Positions 7,796 to 15,455 of a stretch of 64,000 nucleotides of DNA are shown piece by piece. Position numbers and translations under genes: made by a program. The stretch spans positions 186,001-250,000 of the forward strand of contig NZ_BDAV01000004.1 of the NCBI RefSeq assembly GCF_001612635.1. Direction: 5' to 3'. Origin of the DNA: Nocardia africana NBRC 100379. Its GTDB lineage: Bacteria; Actinomycetota; Actinomycetes; Mycobacteriales; Mycobacteriaceae. Position 1 is the first letter of the stretch, and each line of letters starts with the position of its first letter. The notes below the pieces were generated by a model that did no database searches, was not told the origin of the DNA, and saw only the letters and a program-made list of their open reading frames with translations.

Positions 7796-9226
7796 ATGTC
7801 TGGTGCCACGCCGGGTTCTGCGGCCTCGCCGGAATCTACCGCGCCCCGCGGGCCCGTCGCCGCATCGGGCGCTTCCGGCGACGCCACCGCCGGCTCGACG
7901 CGCCCCGGCTTGACCATGTCCGGTCAATTGCTGTCGTCGCCGTTGAAGGATGTGTGGTCGCTGTCGCGGCAGATGGTCGGCCACTTCGTCGAAAACGTCG
8001 CCCCCTGCGGCACCCTGCCCGGCGACGCCATCCACGGCGACATCACCACCATCACCCGCACCTGCCTCGAACTCGCCATCAGCCTCCTCGACGGCCGCGA
8101 CATCCCCGAAAAAACCGAACGCCTCAAAGACGCCGCCGCCGCCTGGGCCCGCGAAGGCGTCCCCATCGACACCATCCACCACGCCATCCACGAAGGCTTC
8201 AAAATCGGCTTCGACCTCGTCGTCACCAACGCCACCACCAAAACCCGCACCAACACCAACACCACCAGCGGCAGCGGTGGCAGCGGAGACGGTGGCAGTG
8301 GCAGTGGCAGTGGCAGTGGCAGCGGCAGTGCCGGTGGCAGTGGCGGTGAACCCACACTCACCCTCACCCACACCGACTACACCAACCTCCTCCAAGGCGC
8401 CAAACTCCTCGTCGAAATCCTCGACACCATGACCACCGCCGTCTCCGGCGCCTACGTCCGCGAACTCCGCGCCGTCGTCTCCGAACACCACAACGCCGTC
8501 CACACCCTCACCTCAGCACTGCTCGGCGGCCACCCCACCAGCACCATGGCCCGCGAATGCGGCATCGAAATCGCCGACAACTACCACATCCTCGCCCTCC
8601 ACATCCCCCCACACCCCGACCAAGCCAACCCCCACCTCGACCCCACCATCATCGCCCGCCGCAAACTCCGCCGCATCCAAGCCGCCCTCGCCACCACCAC
8701 CCACACCACCACCCTCTCCCTCCTATCCACCGACGGCGGCACCCTCCTCATCCCCACCACCACACCCACCGACCTCGACACCCTCATCACCCACCTCTCC
8801 CACGCCGCCCGCGTCCCCATCACCGCCACCACCACAACCACCCCCACCACCGACATCCCCACCGCCACCGACCAAACCCACCAACTCCTCGACATGGTCA
8901 CCCGCCTCCAATCAATCCCCGGCCTCTACCGCTTCGACGACCTCGCCCTCGAATACCAACTCACCCGCCCCGGACCCGGCCGCGACCACCTCGGCACCCT
9001 CCTCAACCCCCTCGACCACCACCCCGAACTCCTCACCACCCTCCAAACCCACATCGCCAACAACCTCAACCGCCAACGCACCGCCCGACTCCTCCACGTC
9101 CACACCAACACCGTCGACTACCGCCTCAAACGCATCGCCCAACTCACCGGATTCGACCCCACCCAAGCCAGCGGACTCTGGTACCTCCGCAGCGCCCTCG
9201 TCGCCCGCACCTACACCACCGCATGA
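7796..9226 (+). CDS. PucR-family transcriptional regulator with internal Gly-Ser insert
   Basis: The product has 476 residues. Residues 45-225 are a helical sensory region resembling RsbRD_N (AAAAWAREGVPIDTIHHAIH). It is interrupted at residues 158-184 by a run of Gly and Ser. Residues 225-400 are the variable middle domain. Residues 420-470 are the PucR C-terminal helix-turn-helix (RTARLLHVHTNTVDYRLKRI). From about base 8050 onward nearly every codon ends in C, for example Leu as CTC rather than CTG. The first 80 codons have the normal C/G mix. This break suggests a mosaic origin. The ligand and target genes are unknown. Confidence 0.88.
   Translation: MSGATPGSAASPESTAPRGPVAASGASGDATAGSTRPGLTMSGQLLSSPLKDVWSLSRQMVGHFVENVAPCGTLPGDAIHGDITTITRTCLELAISLLDGRDIPEKTERLKDAAAAWAREGVPIDTIHHAIHEGFKIGFDLVVTNATTKTRTNTNTTSGSGGSGDGGSGSGSGSGSGSAGGSGGEPTLTLTHTDYTNLLQGAKLLVEILDTMTTAVSGAYVRELRAVVSEHHNAVHTLTSALLGGHPTSTMARECGIEIADNYHILALHIPPHPDQANPHLDPTIIARRKLRRIQAALATTTHTTTLSLLSTDGGTLLIPTTTPTDLDTLITHLSHAARVPITATTTTTPTTDIPTATDQTHQLLDMVTRLQSIPGLYRFDDLALEYQLTRPGPGRDHLGTLLNPLDHHPELLTTLQTHIANNLNRQRTARLLHVHTNTVDYRLKRIAQLTGFDPTQASGLWYLRSALVARTYTTA
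8294..8329 (+). repeat. six tandem GGCAGT/GGCAGC hexamers inside the PucR-type gene
   Basis: Four GGCAGT units are followed by GGCAGC and GGCAGT. They encode part of the Gly-Ser run at residues 158-184. Such in-frame hexamers can change length by slippage without a frameshift. Confidence 0.9.
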
Positions 9227-9272
9227 GGCCCCACCACCGGATGACGCGTCGGTCGCCGCACCGCGGCGGCCG

Positions 9273-9677
9273 TCAGTGGGCGGGGTGTCTGCGAATTTCC
9301 GCGACGTAGGCGCGGGAGACGGTGCAGGTCAGTAGATCCAGCATGTCGACCAGGAAGCTGCGGTCGGCCACCGGATCGGTGGTTCCCTTGCCGCCGGCCG
9401 GGTCGATGCGATTCAAGGTCAATTTCACTCCGTCGTGAATCGCGTGCTGCACCGTATCGATCGGTATGCCGGCGCGCGCCCAGACCGCCGCGGCGTGTTC
9501 GAGCCGCCGCAGCGCCCGTGTCGCCCCGGTGGGCGCGTCGCCGAGCAGGATGAGCGCCAGTTCGAATCCCATCCGGATGACTATCGCGGGATCGGAATGC
9601 GGTGCGCTCCTGGCTTTTCCGGAATCGAATCCATCGCCCTCCGCGGATTCCGCATCCCAGGAGTCGTAGGCCGGCAT
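9273..9677 (-). CDS. stand-alone copy of the PucR-regulator N-terminal sensory domain
   Basis: The product has 134 residues. AAAVWARAGIPIDTVQHAIHDGVKLTLNRI aligns with AAAAWAREGVPIDTIHHAIHEGFKIGFDLV of the neighbour (differences in about half the positions), and LVDMLDLLTCTVSRAYVAEIRR aligns with LVEILDTMTTAVSGAYVREL. It lacks the middle domain and the helix-turn-helix. ATG 9677 is fixed by GGAAGGAG 3 bases upstream. The gene converges on the full-length regulator with a 46-bp gap. It may be a remnant of duplication or a functional partner that titrates or heterodimerises with the regulator; this is inference. Codon use is normal, unlike the neighbour. Confidence 0.7.
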   Translation of the reverse strand: MPAYDSWDAESAEGDGFDSGKARSAPHSDPAIVIRMGFELALILLGDAPTGATRALRRLEHAAAVWARAGIPIDTVQHAIHDGVKLTLNRIDPAGGKGTTDPVADRSFLVDMLDLLTCTVSRAYVAEIRRHPAH

Positions 9678-9776
9678 CGCGCTCCTTCCGTGCGCCCGAT
9701 CCCCATCGCACTGACGAAGGTAACGGTGGCGCGCGGTGATTACGAGCAGTCGGCGCGGGTTGGCCCAAACATCCGA

Positions 9777-9797
9777 ACAACAGGGGTCCGCTGTTGT
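9777..9797. promoter_or_regulatory. inverted repeat ACAACAG-N7-CTGTTGT
   Basis: The two 7-base arms are perfectly complementary. The site is about 100 bp upstream of the PucR-domain gene (9677) and may be an operator or a hairpin. Its function is unknown. Confidence 0.35.
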
Positions 9798-9936
9798 GAG
9801 ATCTCCCAACAGCCGGTCGAATTCGGGCCATCCGTCCGCAATTCGGACGATGCCGTCCGGCATGCGAGACCGGTGGGATATTCCGGCGAATCCGTGCGTA
9901 TTCACGACTCCGGCCGCGCTCGGCTGTCGCCGAAAC

Positions 9937-9979
9937 CGTGATAGCCTGAACGTGATACATGCTAGCGTGATTATCACGC
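9937..9979. promoter_or_regulatory. array of CGTGAT boxes upstream of the XRE regulator
   Basis: CGTGATA occurs at 9937 and 9951, CGTGATT at 9966, and the inverse ATCACG at 9973. The last two form the palindrome GCGTGATTATCACGC (9965-9979). Another ATCACG half-site lies near 10025. The spacing of 14-15 bp and the position 110-155 bp before the XRE gene suggest an operator, possibly for autoregulation. Confidence 0.5.
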
Positions 9980-10091
9980 GAAGGAAAGCGATTGGGGCGG
10001 AAGAGATTTCGTCGGGCGTATGATCATCACGCAGCAGTGCCTCGTTTCGTCGACCTCCCGGGCCGCGCGTCGCGCCGATACGCTGGCACCC

Positions 10092-11003
10092 ATGGGAGCT
10101 CGATTACGTACCGCGCGAAAATTGCTGCTGGGCCGCGAGATCGAACATATGATCAGCGTCGCGGGGGTGAATCAGGCGGAGGCCGCACGGATCATCGACA
10201 CCAGTCAGAGCCGGATCGCGATGTTGATCAACGGCGCCAGCTCGATCACCGTCGGCGATCTCGAACGCCTCGCGGTCGCACTGGGTTTCACCGACCCCGG
10301 TTATCTCGACAGCCTCGAGGCGCTACGCCGGGACAACCACAAGCGCGGTTTCTGGAATACCGGCCATCGCCGCGCCTACCTCGAGGAATTGCGTCTGCTG
10401 GTGGACCTCGAGGCCCACGCCAGCCTGCTGCGGGTCACCGAGGCCGAGATCGTGCCCGGACTGATCCAATGCGAGTCCTATATCCGGGCCCTGCACGAAC
10501 CCCCGCACGACGCGCAGACCGCGTCCACCGATCCCTGTGCGGTGACCGTGGAGGATTCGGTACGCGCGCGGCTGGCCCGCCAGGACATCCTCACCGGCCC
10601 CGATGCGCCGCGGTTCCACGCCGTGCTCTCCGAATCGTGCCTGCGCCGCGAATACGGCGGCCGCGCGGTGATGGCCGACCAACTGGAACACCTGCTCGAA
10701 TTGTCGCATCGGCCCAACATCACCCTGCAGGTGCTGCCGTTCGCCGTTGCGACCCGGGGAGCGGGGATGGAGGACCGCTTCACCCTGGTGCGGGTCCCCT
10801 CCCCCGGCGCGGCGGGCGACCTGGACATGGCGATCGTGGAGAGCCAGGGCGACATTCGCTATATCGACGACAAACCCGCGGTACGCGCCCGGGAGACCGT
10901 CTGGGACCGATTATCCGCGGCCGCAGCCGATCCCGATCGGTCGCGGGCGTTCATCGACCGGATCGCGCGTTCGTTCCGACGCGAGAGCGTCACCGGGACG
11001 TGA
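10092..11003 (+). CDS. XRE-family regulator with DUF5753 (Scr1-type antitoxin-like)
   Basis: The product has 303 residues from ATG 10092; an upstream in-frame ATG at 10020 is less likely. Residues 1-75 contain the helix-turn-helix (NQAEAARIIDTSQSRIAMLI). From about residue 100 the DUF5753 domain is clear (LEAHASLLRVTEAEIVPGLIQCESYIRAL, then VLPF and FTLVRVP). These WhiJ-like proteins of actinobacteria often sit beside DUF397 proteins and control development or act as antitoxin-like repressors. Here a Methyltransf_19 gene and a DUF397-like gene follow on the same strand. Upstream CGTGAT boxes may be its operator. Confidence 0.88.
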   Translation: MGARLRTARKLLLGREIEHMISVAGVNQAEAARIIDTSQSRIAMLINGASSITVGDLERLAVALGFTDPGYLDSLEALRRDNHKRGFWNTGHRRAYLEELRLLVDLEAHASLLRVTEAEIVPGLIQCESYIRALHEPPHDAQTASTDPCAVTVEDSVRARLARQDILTGPDAPRFHAVLSESCLRREYGGRAVMADQLEHLLELSHRPNITLQVLPFAVATRGAGMEDRFTLVRVPSPGAAGDLDMAIVESQGDIRYIDDKPAVRARETVWDRLSAAAADPDRSRAFIDRIARSFRRESVTGT

Positions 11004-11047
11004 CCAACCGTCCGTAATCTGCAAAGCCTAAGGAGTGCCGGGCAGCT

Positions 11048-11872
11048 ATGAGCGACAACGACTTTCCCTCACGCGACATCGACACGAGCCGGCCCTCGGC
11101 GGCGCGCATGTACCACTACTACCTGTCGGGACAGGCGCTGTTCGACGTCGACAAGGTGTTCGGCGAGCGGGTGTTCGCGCTGTTCCCGTACGCCGACGCC
11201 TGGGCTCGGCACAATCGCGAATTCCTGCGCCGCGCGGTCGATTTCATGGCGACGCTCGGAGTCCGGCAGTTCCTCGACATCGGCGCCGGCCTGCCGACGG
11301 CGGACAACACCCACGAGATCGCGCGCACCCACGAGCCGCGGAGCCGGGTCGTGTACGTGGACAACAACACCGAGGTGGTGGCGCGCTGGCTCGACCTGCT
11401 GCGCGGTACCGACGCTCTCGCCACCACCGCGGTCGTCGATGCCGATCTGCGGTGTCCCGACGATATTTTCGACCATCCCGAGACCCGGCGCCTCATCGAT
11501 CCGGAACAGCCGCTCGGATTACTCATCGTCGGCGTCTGGCCGTTCGTTCCGGACAGCGACCGCCCGTACCGGCTGATGGCCCAGCTGCGGGACCGGCTTC
11601 CGCGCGGCAGCTGTGTGGCGATGAGCCATGTCGGTCTCGACGACGCATCAGAGGAGGTCAAACGCGGAATGGCCGCGGCGGCAGAGCTGTACAAGCAGAC
11701 CTCGGATCCGTTGACCCTGCGCCGCCGTGACGATTTCGCCGCCTTCTACGACGGCCTCGAACTCCTGAATCCCGGGATCGTGCACGCCCCCGATTGGCGG
11801 CCCTCCGCACCGGTGGACATAACGGATCCGGCACGGCCGTGTAACTTCGCGGCCGTCGGCTACAAGCCTTAG
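11048..11872 (+). CDS. SAM-dependent methyltransferase, Methyltransf_19 (DUF574) family, second copy
   Basis: The product has 274 residues. Family marks are ARMYHYYLSGQALFDVDK, the SAM motif FLDIGAGLPTADNTHEIA, and VVYVDNNTEVV. AAGGAG lies 11 bases before ATG 11048. It follows the XRE/DUF5753 gene by 44 bp and precedes the DUF397-like gene by 69 bp, an arrangement often seen around WhiJ/BldB-type modules in Streptomyces. The substrate is unknown. Compared with the copy at 4452, the acidic loop after the SAM motif is altered (DIDP versus DNNT). Confidence 0.88.
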   Translation: MSDNDFPSRDIDTSRPSAARMYHYYLSGQALFDVDKVFGERVFALFPYADAWARHNREFLRRAVDFMATLGVRQFLDIGAGLPTADNTHEIARTHEPRSRVVYVDNNTEVVARWLDLLRGTDALATTAVVDADLRCPDDIFDHPETRRLIDPEQPLGLLIVGVWPFVPDSDRPYRLMAQLRDRLPRGSCVAMSHVGLDDASEEVKRGMAAAAELYKQTSDPLTLRRRDDFAAFYDGLELLNPGIVHAPDWRPSAPVDITDPARPCNFAAVGYKP

Positions 11873-11941
11873 CCGGCACGGTCGGCGCGGCGGTCCGCGC
11901 ATCGGTGCGCCGGCGGCTTTACTCCGTAGAAAGGGCATCCG

Positions 11942-12406
11942 ATGACGCGGCCACCGACCTTCACCGTCGATGAATTCCGAAAAGCCTCAGCCAGTTCCCC
12001 GCACCAGAACTGCGTGCGCGTCGCACGCAAACACGGATGGACCGCAGTCTGGGACGACAAGCGCGCCCCTGCCGCCACCACCGCCACCACGCCTGTGAGC
12101 AGCACCGAGATGCTGCTGCTGCCCGACGAACAGTTCGACAGCTACCAGGCCGGCATTCGCGACGGGCGCACCGAGCGATTACCGATCCTGCAGCTGCGGC
12201 GCCCCGACGGACGCTACGTGCTTCGTACCGAAACCGGCCGTCGCACAGCGGATGTGGAGCTGATCTTCGATCGAGCCGAGCTCGACGCCTTCCATCAGGG
12301 TGTGCGGACCCACGAATTCGATCTGCACAGATTCACCGAGCCGGCCCCCGACGACGCCGAATACGACACTCGCGCAACCGATCTCACGGCCGCGGTACCG
12401 GCCTAG
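11942..12406 (+). CDS. DUF397-like protein, apparently a tandem double domain
   Basis: The product has 154 residues. Residues 10-75 follow the DUF397 pattern: FRKASASSPHQNCVRVA, AVWDDKRAP, then LLPDEQFDSYQAGIRDG. Residues 80-130 repeat the second half (ILQLRRPDGRYVLRT, FDRAELDAFHQGVRTHEF). A standard DUF397 protein is 60-80 residues, so this is about twice that. In Streptomyces such proteins pair with WhiJ/Scr1-type regulators as the candidate toxin or antagonist. The gene belongs to the module starting at 10092. A hairpin terminator follows at 12423. Confidence 0.7.
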   Translation: MTRPPTFTVDEFRKASASSPHQNCVRVARKHGWTAVWDDKRAPAATTATTPVSSTEMLLLPDEQFDSYQAGIRDGRTERLPILQLRRPDGRYVLRTETGRRTADVELIFDRAELDAFHQGVRTHEFDLHRFTEPAPDDAEYDTRATDLTAAVPA

Positions 12407-12422
12407 CGGTTCGCACGTCTCC

Positions 12423-12445
12423 GGTGCCCGCCCCACGCGGGCACC
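12423..12445. terminator. hairpin between convergent genes
   Basis: GGTGCCCGC and GCGGGCACC form a perfect 9-bp stem with a 5-base loop. It lies 17 bp after one stop and 39 bp after the other, so it can serve both directions. Confidence 0.7.
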
Positions 12446-12483
12446 GCTCCCTTCGAAAACCTCTGCGCCGCAGCATATCCGGG

Positions 12484-12843
12484 TCAGTCCGAGCCCCCGG
12501 CGGCGTTGTCGTCGAGGCGCACCCGTACCCGCACCCGGCCCTTCTCGTCCCGCGTCGCCACCGCATGGCCGCGACGGTCACCACCGTCCAGGTGCAGCGT
12601 GATGGGGCCGCCCTCGCCGGTGAAGTTGCGCCACCAGTTCTTGCGATCGGGCATCGCGACGGCGATGACGATCGAATCGCCGGAGCGCCGGTAGTTCACC
12701 GGTGTGCTGAACGTCTTACCCGACTTGCGCCCGACGTAGCTGATCTCGACGAACCCCTTCCGCATCAGCGGGCCGAGAACCGGCACCTCCGTCAGCGTGA
12801 GTACCACCGAATTGAAGCCGCGCACGGCCGATTTGACATCCAC
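12484..12843 (-). CDS. deazaflavin (F420)-dependent nitroreductase-family protein
   Basis: The product has 119 residues. ISYVGRKSGKTFSTPVNY and KNWWRNF are marks of the Ddn-type split-barrel family, which uses F420H2 or binds related flavins. It is shorter than typical Ddn (about 150), mainly at the N-terminus. The substrate is unknown. A second member of the family lies at 31010-31423. Confidence 0.82.
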   Translation of the reverse strand: MDVKSAVRGFNSVVLTLTEVPVLGPLMRKGFVEISYVGRKSGKTFSTPVNYRRSGDSIVIAVAMPDRKNWWRNFTGEGGPITLHLDGGDRRGHAVATRDEKGRVRVRVRLDDNAAGGSD

Positions 12844-12922
12844 CTGTTGCCTCCTGACTGGCCCGACCGAGAGGGTTTCACTCTACCGGCGGCCGGTGAC
12901 ATCGCCAGGCGAGCGACGCCGC

Positions 12923-13993
12923 TCAGCCCACGCCCGGTCCGGAACCGATCTCGGCCCCGAGCGGGTGCCCTGCACGCCGCGGGGACCGGCCGTATCCCCG
13001 GCATCCCGCCGCACCGCGACCCCCGGCGACGGCGTCCGTCGCGCGGTCGGTGATCGGAGCGGGTGCCCGAGCGGGCGGCTCCTGCGCGGGCTGTGCCATC
13101 GCCGATCCGACGCCGATGCCGAGCGCCGGCCCGGACACCGCGCCCGGCGCGAAGGCGCCGACCACCGCGCCGAACCATGCGGGCCACGGCGAATTCGTGC
13201 GCACCATCGCCCACCAGACCCGGATGCCGTCGGCGGTCGCGTCGCAGAGGCGCAGATACGATGCGGCGACGTAACCGGCGGCGAGGATCAGTGCCGCACC
13301 GGCGGCGCAGTCGAGCAGATAGTGGTTCGCGGTACCGATCACCACCAGCGTGATGAGAATGGGATAGCCGGCACCGGCCCACCGGGTGAGCGGAGTCCGG
13401 CCGAAGCGGTACAGCATCAGCCCGCACCACAGTGCCCAGCCGACGTGCAGGCTCGGCATCGCGGCGAAATCGTTGGTCACCGACTCCAAGCCGCGCGGCG
13501 TGCTGGCATCGCCCTGCCACCAGCCCACCGAGGCGTGCAGCGCCATCACGTCGACGAAACCGTGGGACTCGTCCAGCAGTCGCGGCGGTGCGGTGGGCAA
13601 GGCCACGAATCCGATCAGGCCCGCGACGGTCGCGATGCCCAGCTGAGTGCGAGCCGCCCGGTATTGCTCACGATGCGCCCACCACATCCAGATCAGGACC
13701 GCCGGAGTCACGACGTAGTGGAGCGTGGCGTAGGCGAAGTCGGCCGGTATGGCGATCCAGGCGTGGCCGACGAAGATCCGGTTCAGCCACAGTTCCGGGT
13801 CCAGGCGCAGCCAGTCCTCGACCCGCAGCAGCGCGTGCGCATCGCGGCGGGCGTGATCGAGACCGCCGCCGACCAGCAGCCGGGCGCCGTCGTAGGCGAA
13901 ATACACCACGACGACCAGCGCCACTTCCCGCAACCAGGCCCCCGCTCGCGCCGGAATCTGCGCGAGCGGACCCGAGATGGTTGTTGCAGCCAC
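12923..13993 (-). CDS. PAP2-superfamily membrane protein
   Basis: The product has 356 residues from GTG 13993. About six hydrophobic segments span residues 20-260. The acid-phosphatase signature is present in parts: AMPSLHVGWALW (the PSGH-like motif with S and H) and GTANHYLLDCAAGAAL (the SRxxxxxHxxxD-like motif with H and D). It resembles bacterial Aur1/Ipt1-like phosphatases that act on lipid phosphates or transfer phospho-inositol. The last 70 residues are polar, proline- and glycine-rich. It is divergent from a TetR gene across an inverted repeat, so repression by that TetR is likely. A TTG start at 14026 would place the operator inside the gene and is not preferred. Confidence 0.82.
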   Translation of the reverse strand: MAATTISGPLAQIPARAGAWLREVALVVVVYFAYDGARLLVGGGLDHARRDAHALLRVEDWLRLDPELWLNRIFVGHAWIAIPADFAYATLHYVVTPAVLIWMWWAHREQYRAARTQLGIATVAGLIGFVALPTAPPRLLDESHGFVDVMALHASVGWWQGDASTPRGLESVTNDFAAMPSLHVGWALWCGLMLYRFGRTPLTRWAGAGYPILITLVVIGTANHYLLDCAAGAALILAAGYVAASYLRLCDATADGIRVWWAMVRTNSPWPAWFGAVVGAFAPGAVSGPALGIGVGSAMAQPAQEPPARAPAPITDRATDAVAGGRGAAGCRGYGRSPRRAGHPLGAEIGSGPGVG

Positions 13994-14020
13994 GACCCGA
14001 CCTCCACGACGAGGGCTGAC

Positions 14021-14043
14021 GTACAACGTACGGTACGTCGTAC
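14021..14043. promoter_or_regulatory. 23-bp inverted repeat, probable TetR operator
   Basis: The 11-base arms GTACAACGTAC and GTACGTCGTAC flank a single G and are complementary at 10 of 11 positions. The inner part ACGTACGGTACGT is a perfect palindrome with an odd centre. It lies between the divergent PAP2 and TetR genes, 28 bp from one start and 54 bp from the other. Confidence 0.75.
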
Positions 14044-14097
14044 GGGAATATTACAATGGCGGCGAGACCGGATTTCTTCCCGACCGGAGACGTTGCC

Positions 14098-14799
14098 GTG
14101 ACACCTGAGCCCGCCCGACGAACCCGAACCGGGGGCGACCGGCGCCGAGTACCGCGCCATACGCTGAGCGCCGAGGCGATCGTGGACGCCGCGCTGCGCA
14201 TGCTCGACGACACCGACTGCGAGGGCATCTCCATGCGCGCCCTCGCCGCCGAACTGGGCGTCGGCACGATGACGCTCTACACCTACTTCCGCAGCAAGGA
14301 CGAACTGCTGCAGGCCGCGCGCGATCAGGTGCTCGACAGCTTCCATCCCCCGGCCGTCTCAGGCGACTGGGCCGACCGCGTGCGGGCCTGCTGCCAGGCG
14401 CTGTACCGGCTGCTCGTGGAGCGCCCCGCGGTGCTTCGGGTACTCGCGGTGAAACCCGACGGCGACGGCGATTTCGCCGATACCGCCACGGCCGCACTGG
14501 AATTGGTGCTCTCCCAGTTACGGGCCGCCGGTCTCGGCCGTCAGGAGACCGCGCGCGGCTACGTGGTGCTGCTGCAATACACCTTCGGCTCGGCGCTGCG
14601 CCACGTGTTCGCTCCGGCGCGCCGCGCCGGCGAGACCATCCCGAGCCGCCTGCAGATGCTGGATCCGGTAGCCCATCCGACGATCGCCGATCTGATGCCG
14701 GAACTGGTGATCACGCACGGCGGCGGCGAGGAGCAGTATCTGTTCGGCCTGGATCTCATTCTCGACGGGTTGCGCAAGGCGGCCGCGGCGGAGCACTAG
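14098..14799 (+). CDS. TetR-family transcriptional regulator
   Basis: The product has 233 residues from GTG 14098, which has GGAGA 8 bases upstream; ATG 14056 is an alternative without a clear ribosome-binding site. The helix-turn-helix is MRALAAELGVGTMTLYTYFR. The C-terminal part is of the TetR_C type with conserved leucine-rich helices. It probably controls itself and the divergent PAP2 gene through the repeat at 14021-14043. The ligand is unknown. Its last 44 bp overlap the convergent gene at 14756. Confidence 0.9.
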   Translation: MTPEPARRTRTGGDRRRVPRHTLSAEAIVDAALRMLDDTDCEGISMRALAAELGVGTMTLYTYFRSKDELLQAARDQVLDSFHPPAVSGDWADRVRACCQALYRLLVERPAVLRVLAVKPDGDGDFADTATAALELVLSQLRAAGLGRQETARGYVVLLQYTFGSALRHVFAPARRAGETIPSRLQMLDPVAHPTIADLMPELVITHGGGEEQYLFGLDLILDGLRKAAAAEH

Positions 14800-15274
14800 T
14801 CCCAGGCCTCTCACCTGGCCGCGACATCTCGTCTGGCGGCGGCCGGTCGATCGACAAGCGCAGGGCCAAGTCGATGATCACCGCCTCACGCGGTGCCGCG
14901 GCATCGCCGCGGGGTTCGTTCACCCACAGCACCGGCAGGCCGGCGCCGTCGTGGCAGGGCAGCGCCACGCGGCGCCGCGGCGCGACGACCACGACGCGGT
15001 GCAGTCGGAGCAGATGCAGCAGCGCCAGCGGCGGATCGAGCGCCGGCGCGGCCACCACGAAAGCCAGGCGCCGCGAATGGGGATGTCCGAGCACCGGACC
15101 GCAGCGGGGAAGCGCGTCGATCACCCTGTGTCCCAGGCTGTTCGGCATGGCGACCAGGCCGAACCGACCGCCGGTGACCAGATGTGGCCGGGGGCCGATC
15201 ATGGTGACCGGCAGCCCGCGGTCCGCGTAGACCGCTCGGATGCCGTCCGGGCCGTGGACGTCGGCGAACATCAT
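14756..15274 (-). CDS. hypothetical actinobacterial protein
   Basis: The product has 172 residues and I do not recognise the family. It starts MMFADVHGPDGIRAVYADRGLPVTMIGPRPHLVTGG with GGGAGG 5 bases upstream. The middle part has alternating hydrophobic stretches (LAFVVAAPALDPPLALLHLL). The C-terminal tail is proline- and arginine-rich. It overlaps the end of the TetR gene by 44 bp tail to tail, so the last residues may not be constrained. Confidence 0.55.
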   Translation of the reverse strand: MMFADVHGPDGIRAVYADRGLPVTMIGPRPHLVTGGRFGLVAMPNSLGHRVIDALPRCGPVLGHPHSRRLAFVVAAPALDPPLALLHLLRLHRVVVVAPRRRVALPCHDGAGLPVLWVNEPRGDAAAPREAVIIDLALRLSIDRPPPDEMSRPGERPGTSAPPRPPCATRRE

Positions 15275-15455
15275 GAGCCCTCCCCGTCAGGTCGCGCGAC
15301 CTCACCCGTCTCCCTCGTCGGCCCCTCAGCTCAACAGCCGCGACGCGGCCGGATCAGGGGCGAAAGTCCCGATGGAACGTGACCTTGGTCATCGACCACC
15401 GATTTGTAGGATTGCCGGAAAGTAGCAGGAGCTGCTTCGGAAATCGGGAGGCTCG

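Larger units (their letters stand above)
9678..10091. other. intergenic region with operator-like repeats
   Basis: These 414 bases lie between two divergent genes. They contain a 7-bp-arm inverted repeat at 9777-9797 and the CGTGAT-box array at 9937-9979. No convincing gene was seen; frames reading through on either strand lack a ribosome-binding site and family similarity. Confidence 0.5.

Noticed and set aside
8267..8347. Possible CRISPR-like array
   Set aside because: The repeats are uninterrupted hexamers in a reading frame, without spacers and without cas genes.
9254..9268. Hairpin between the PucR gene and its truncated copy
   Set aside because: The stem is only 6 bp, which is expected by chance in this GC-rich DNA.
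8557..9309. Plus-strand frame rich in Pro, His and Arg
   Set aside because: Alternative frame of the C-ending codons in the PucR-type gene; no ribosome-binding site and no family.
13994..14026. TTG start for the PAP2 gene
   Set aside because: It would put the TetR inverted repeat inside the gene. GTG 13993 is within the normal N-terminus.
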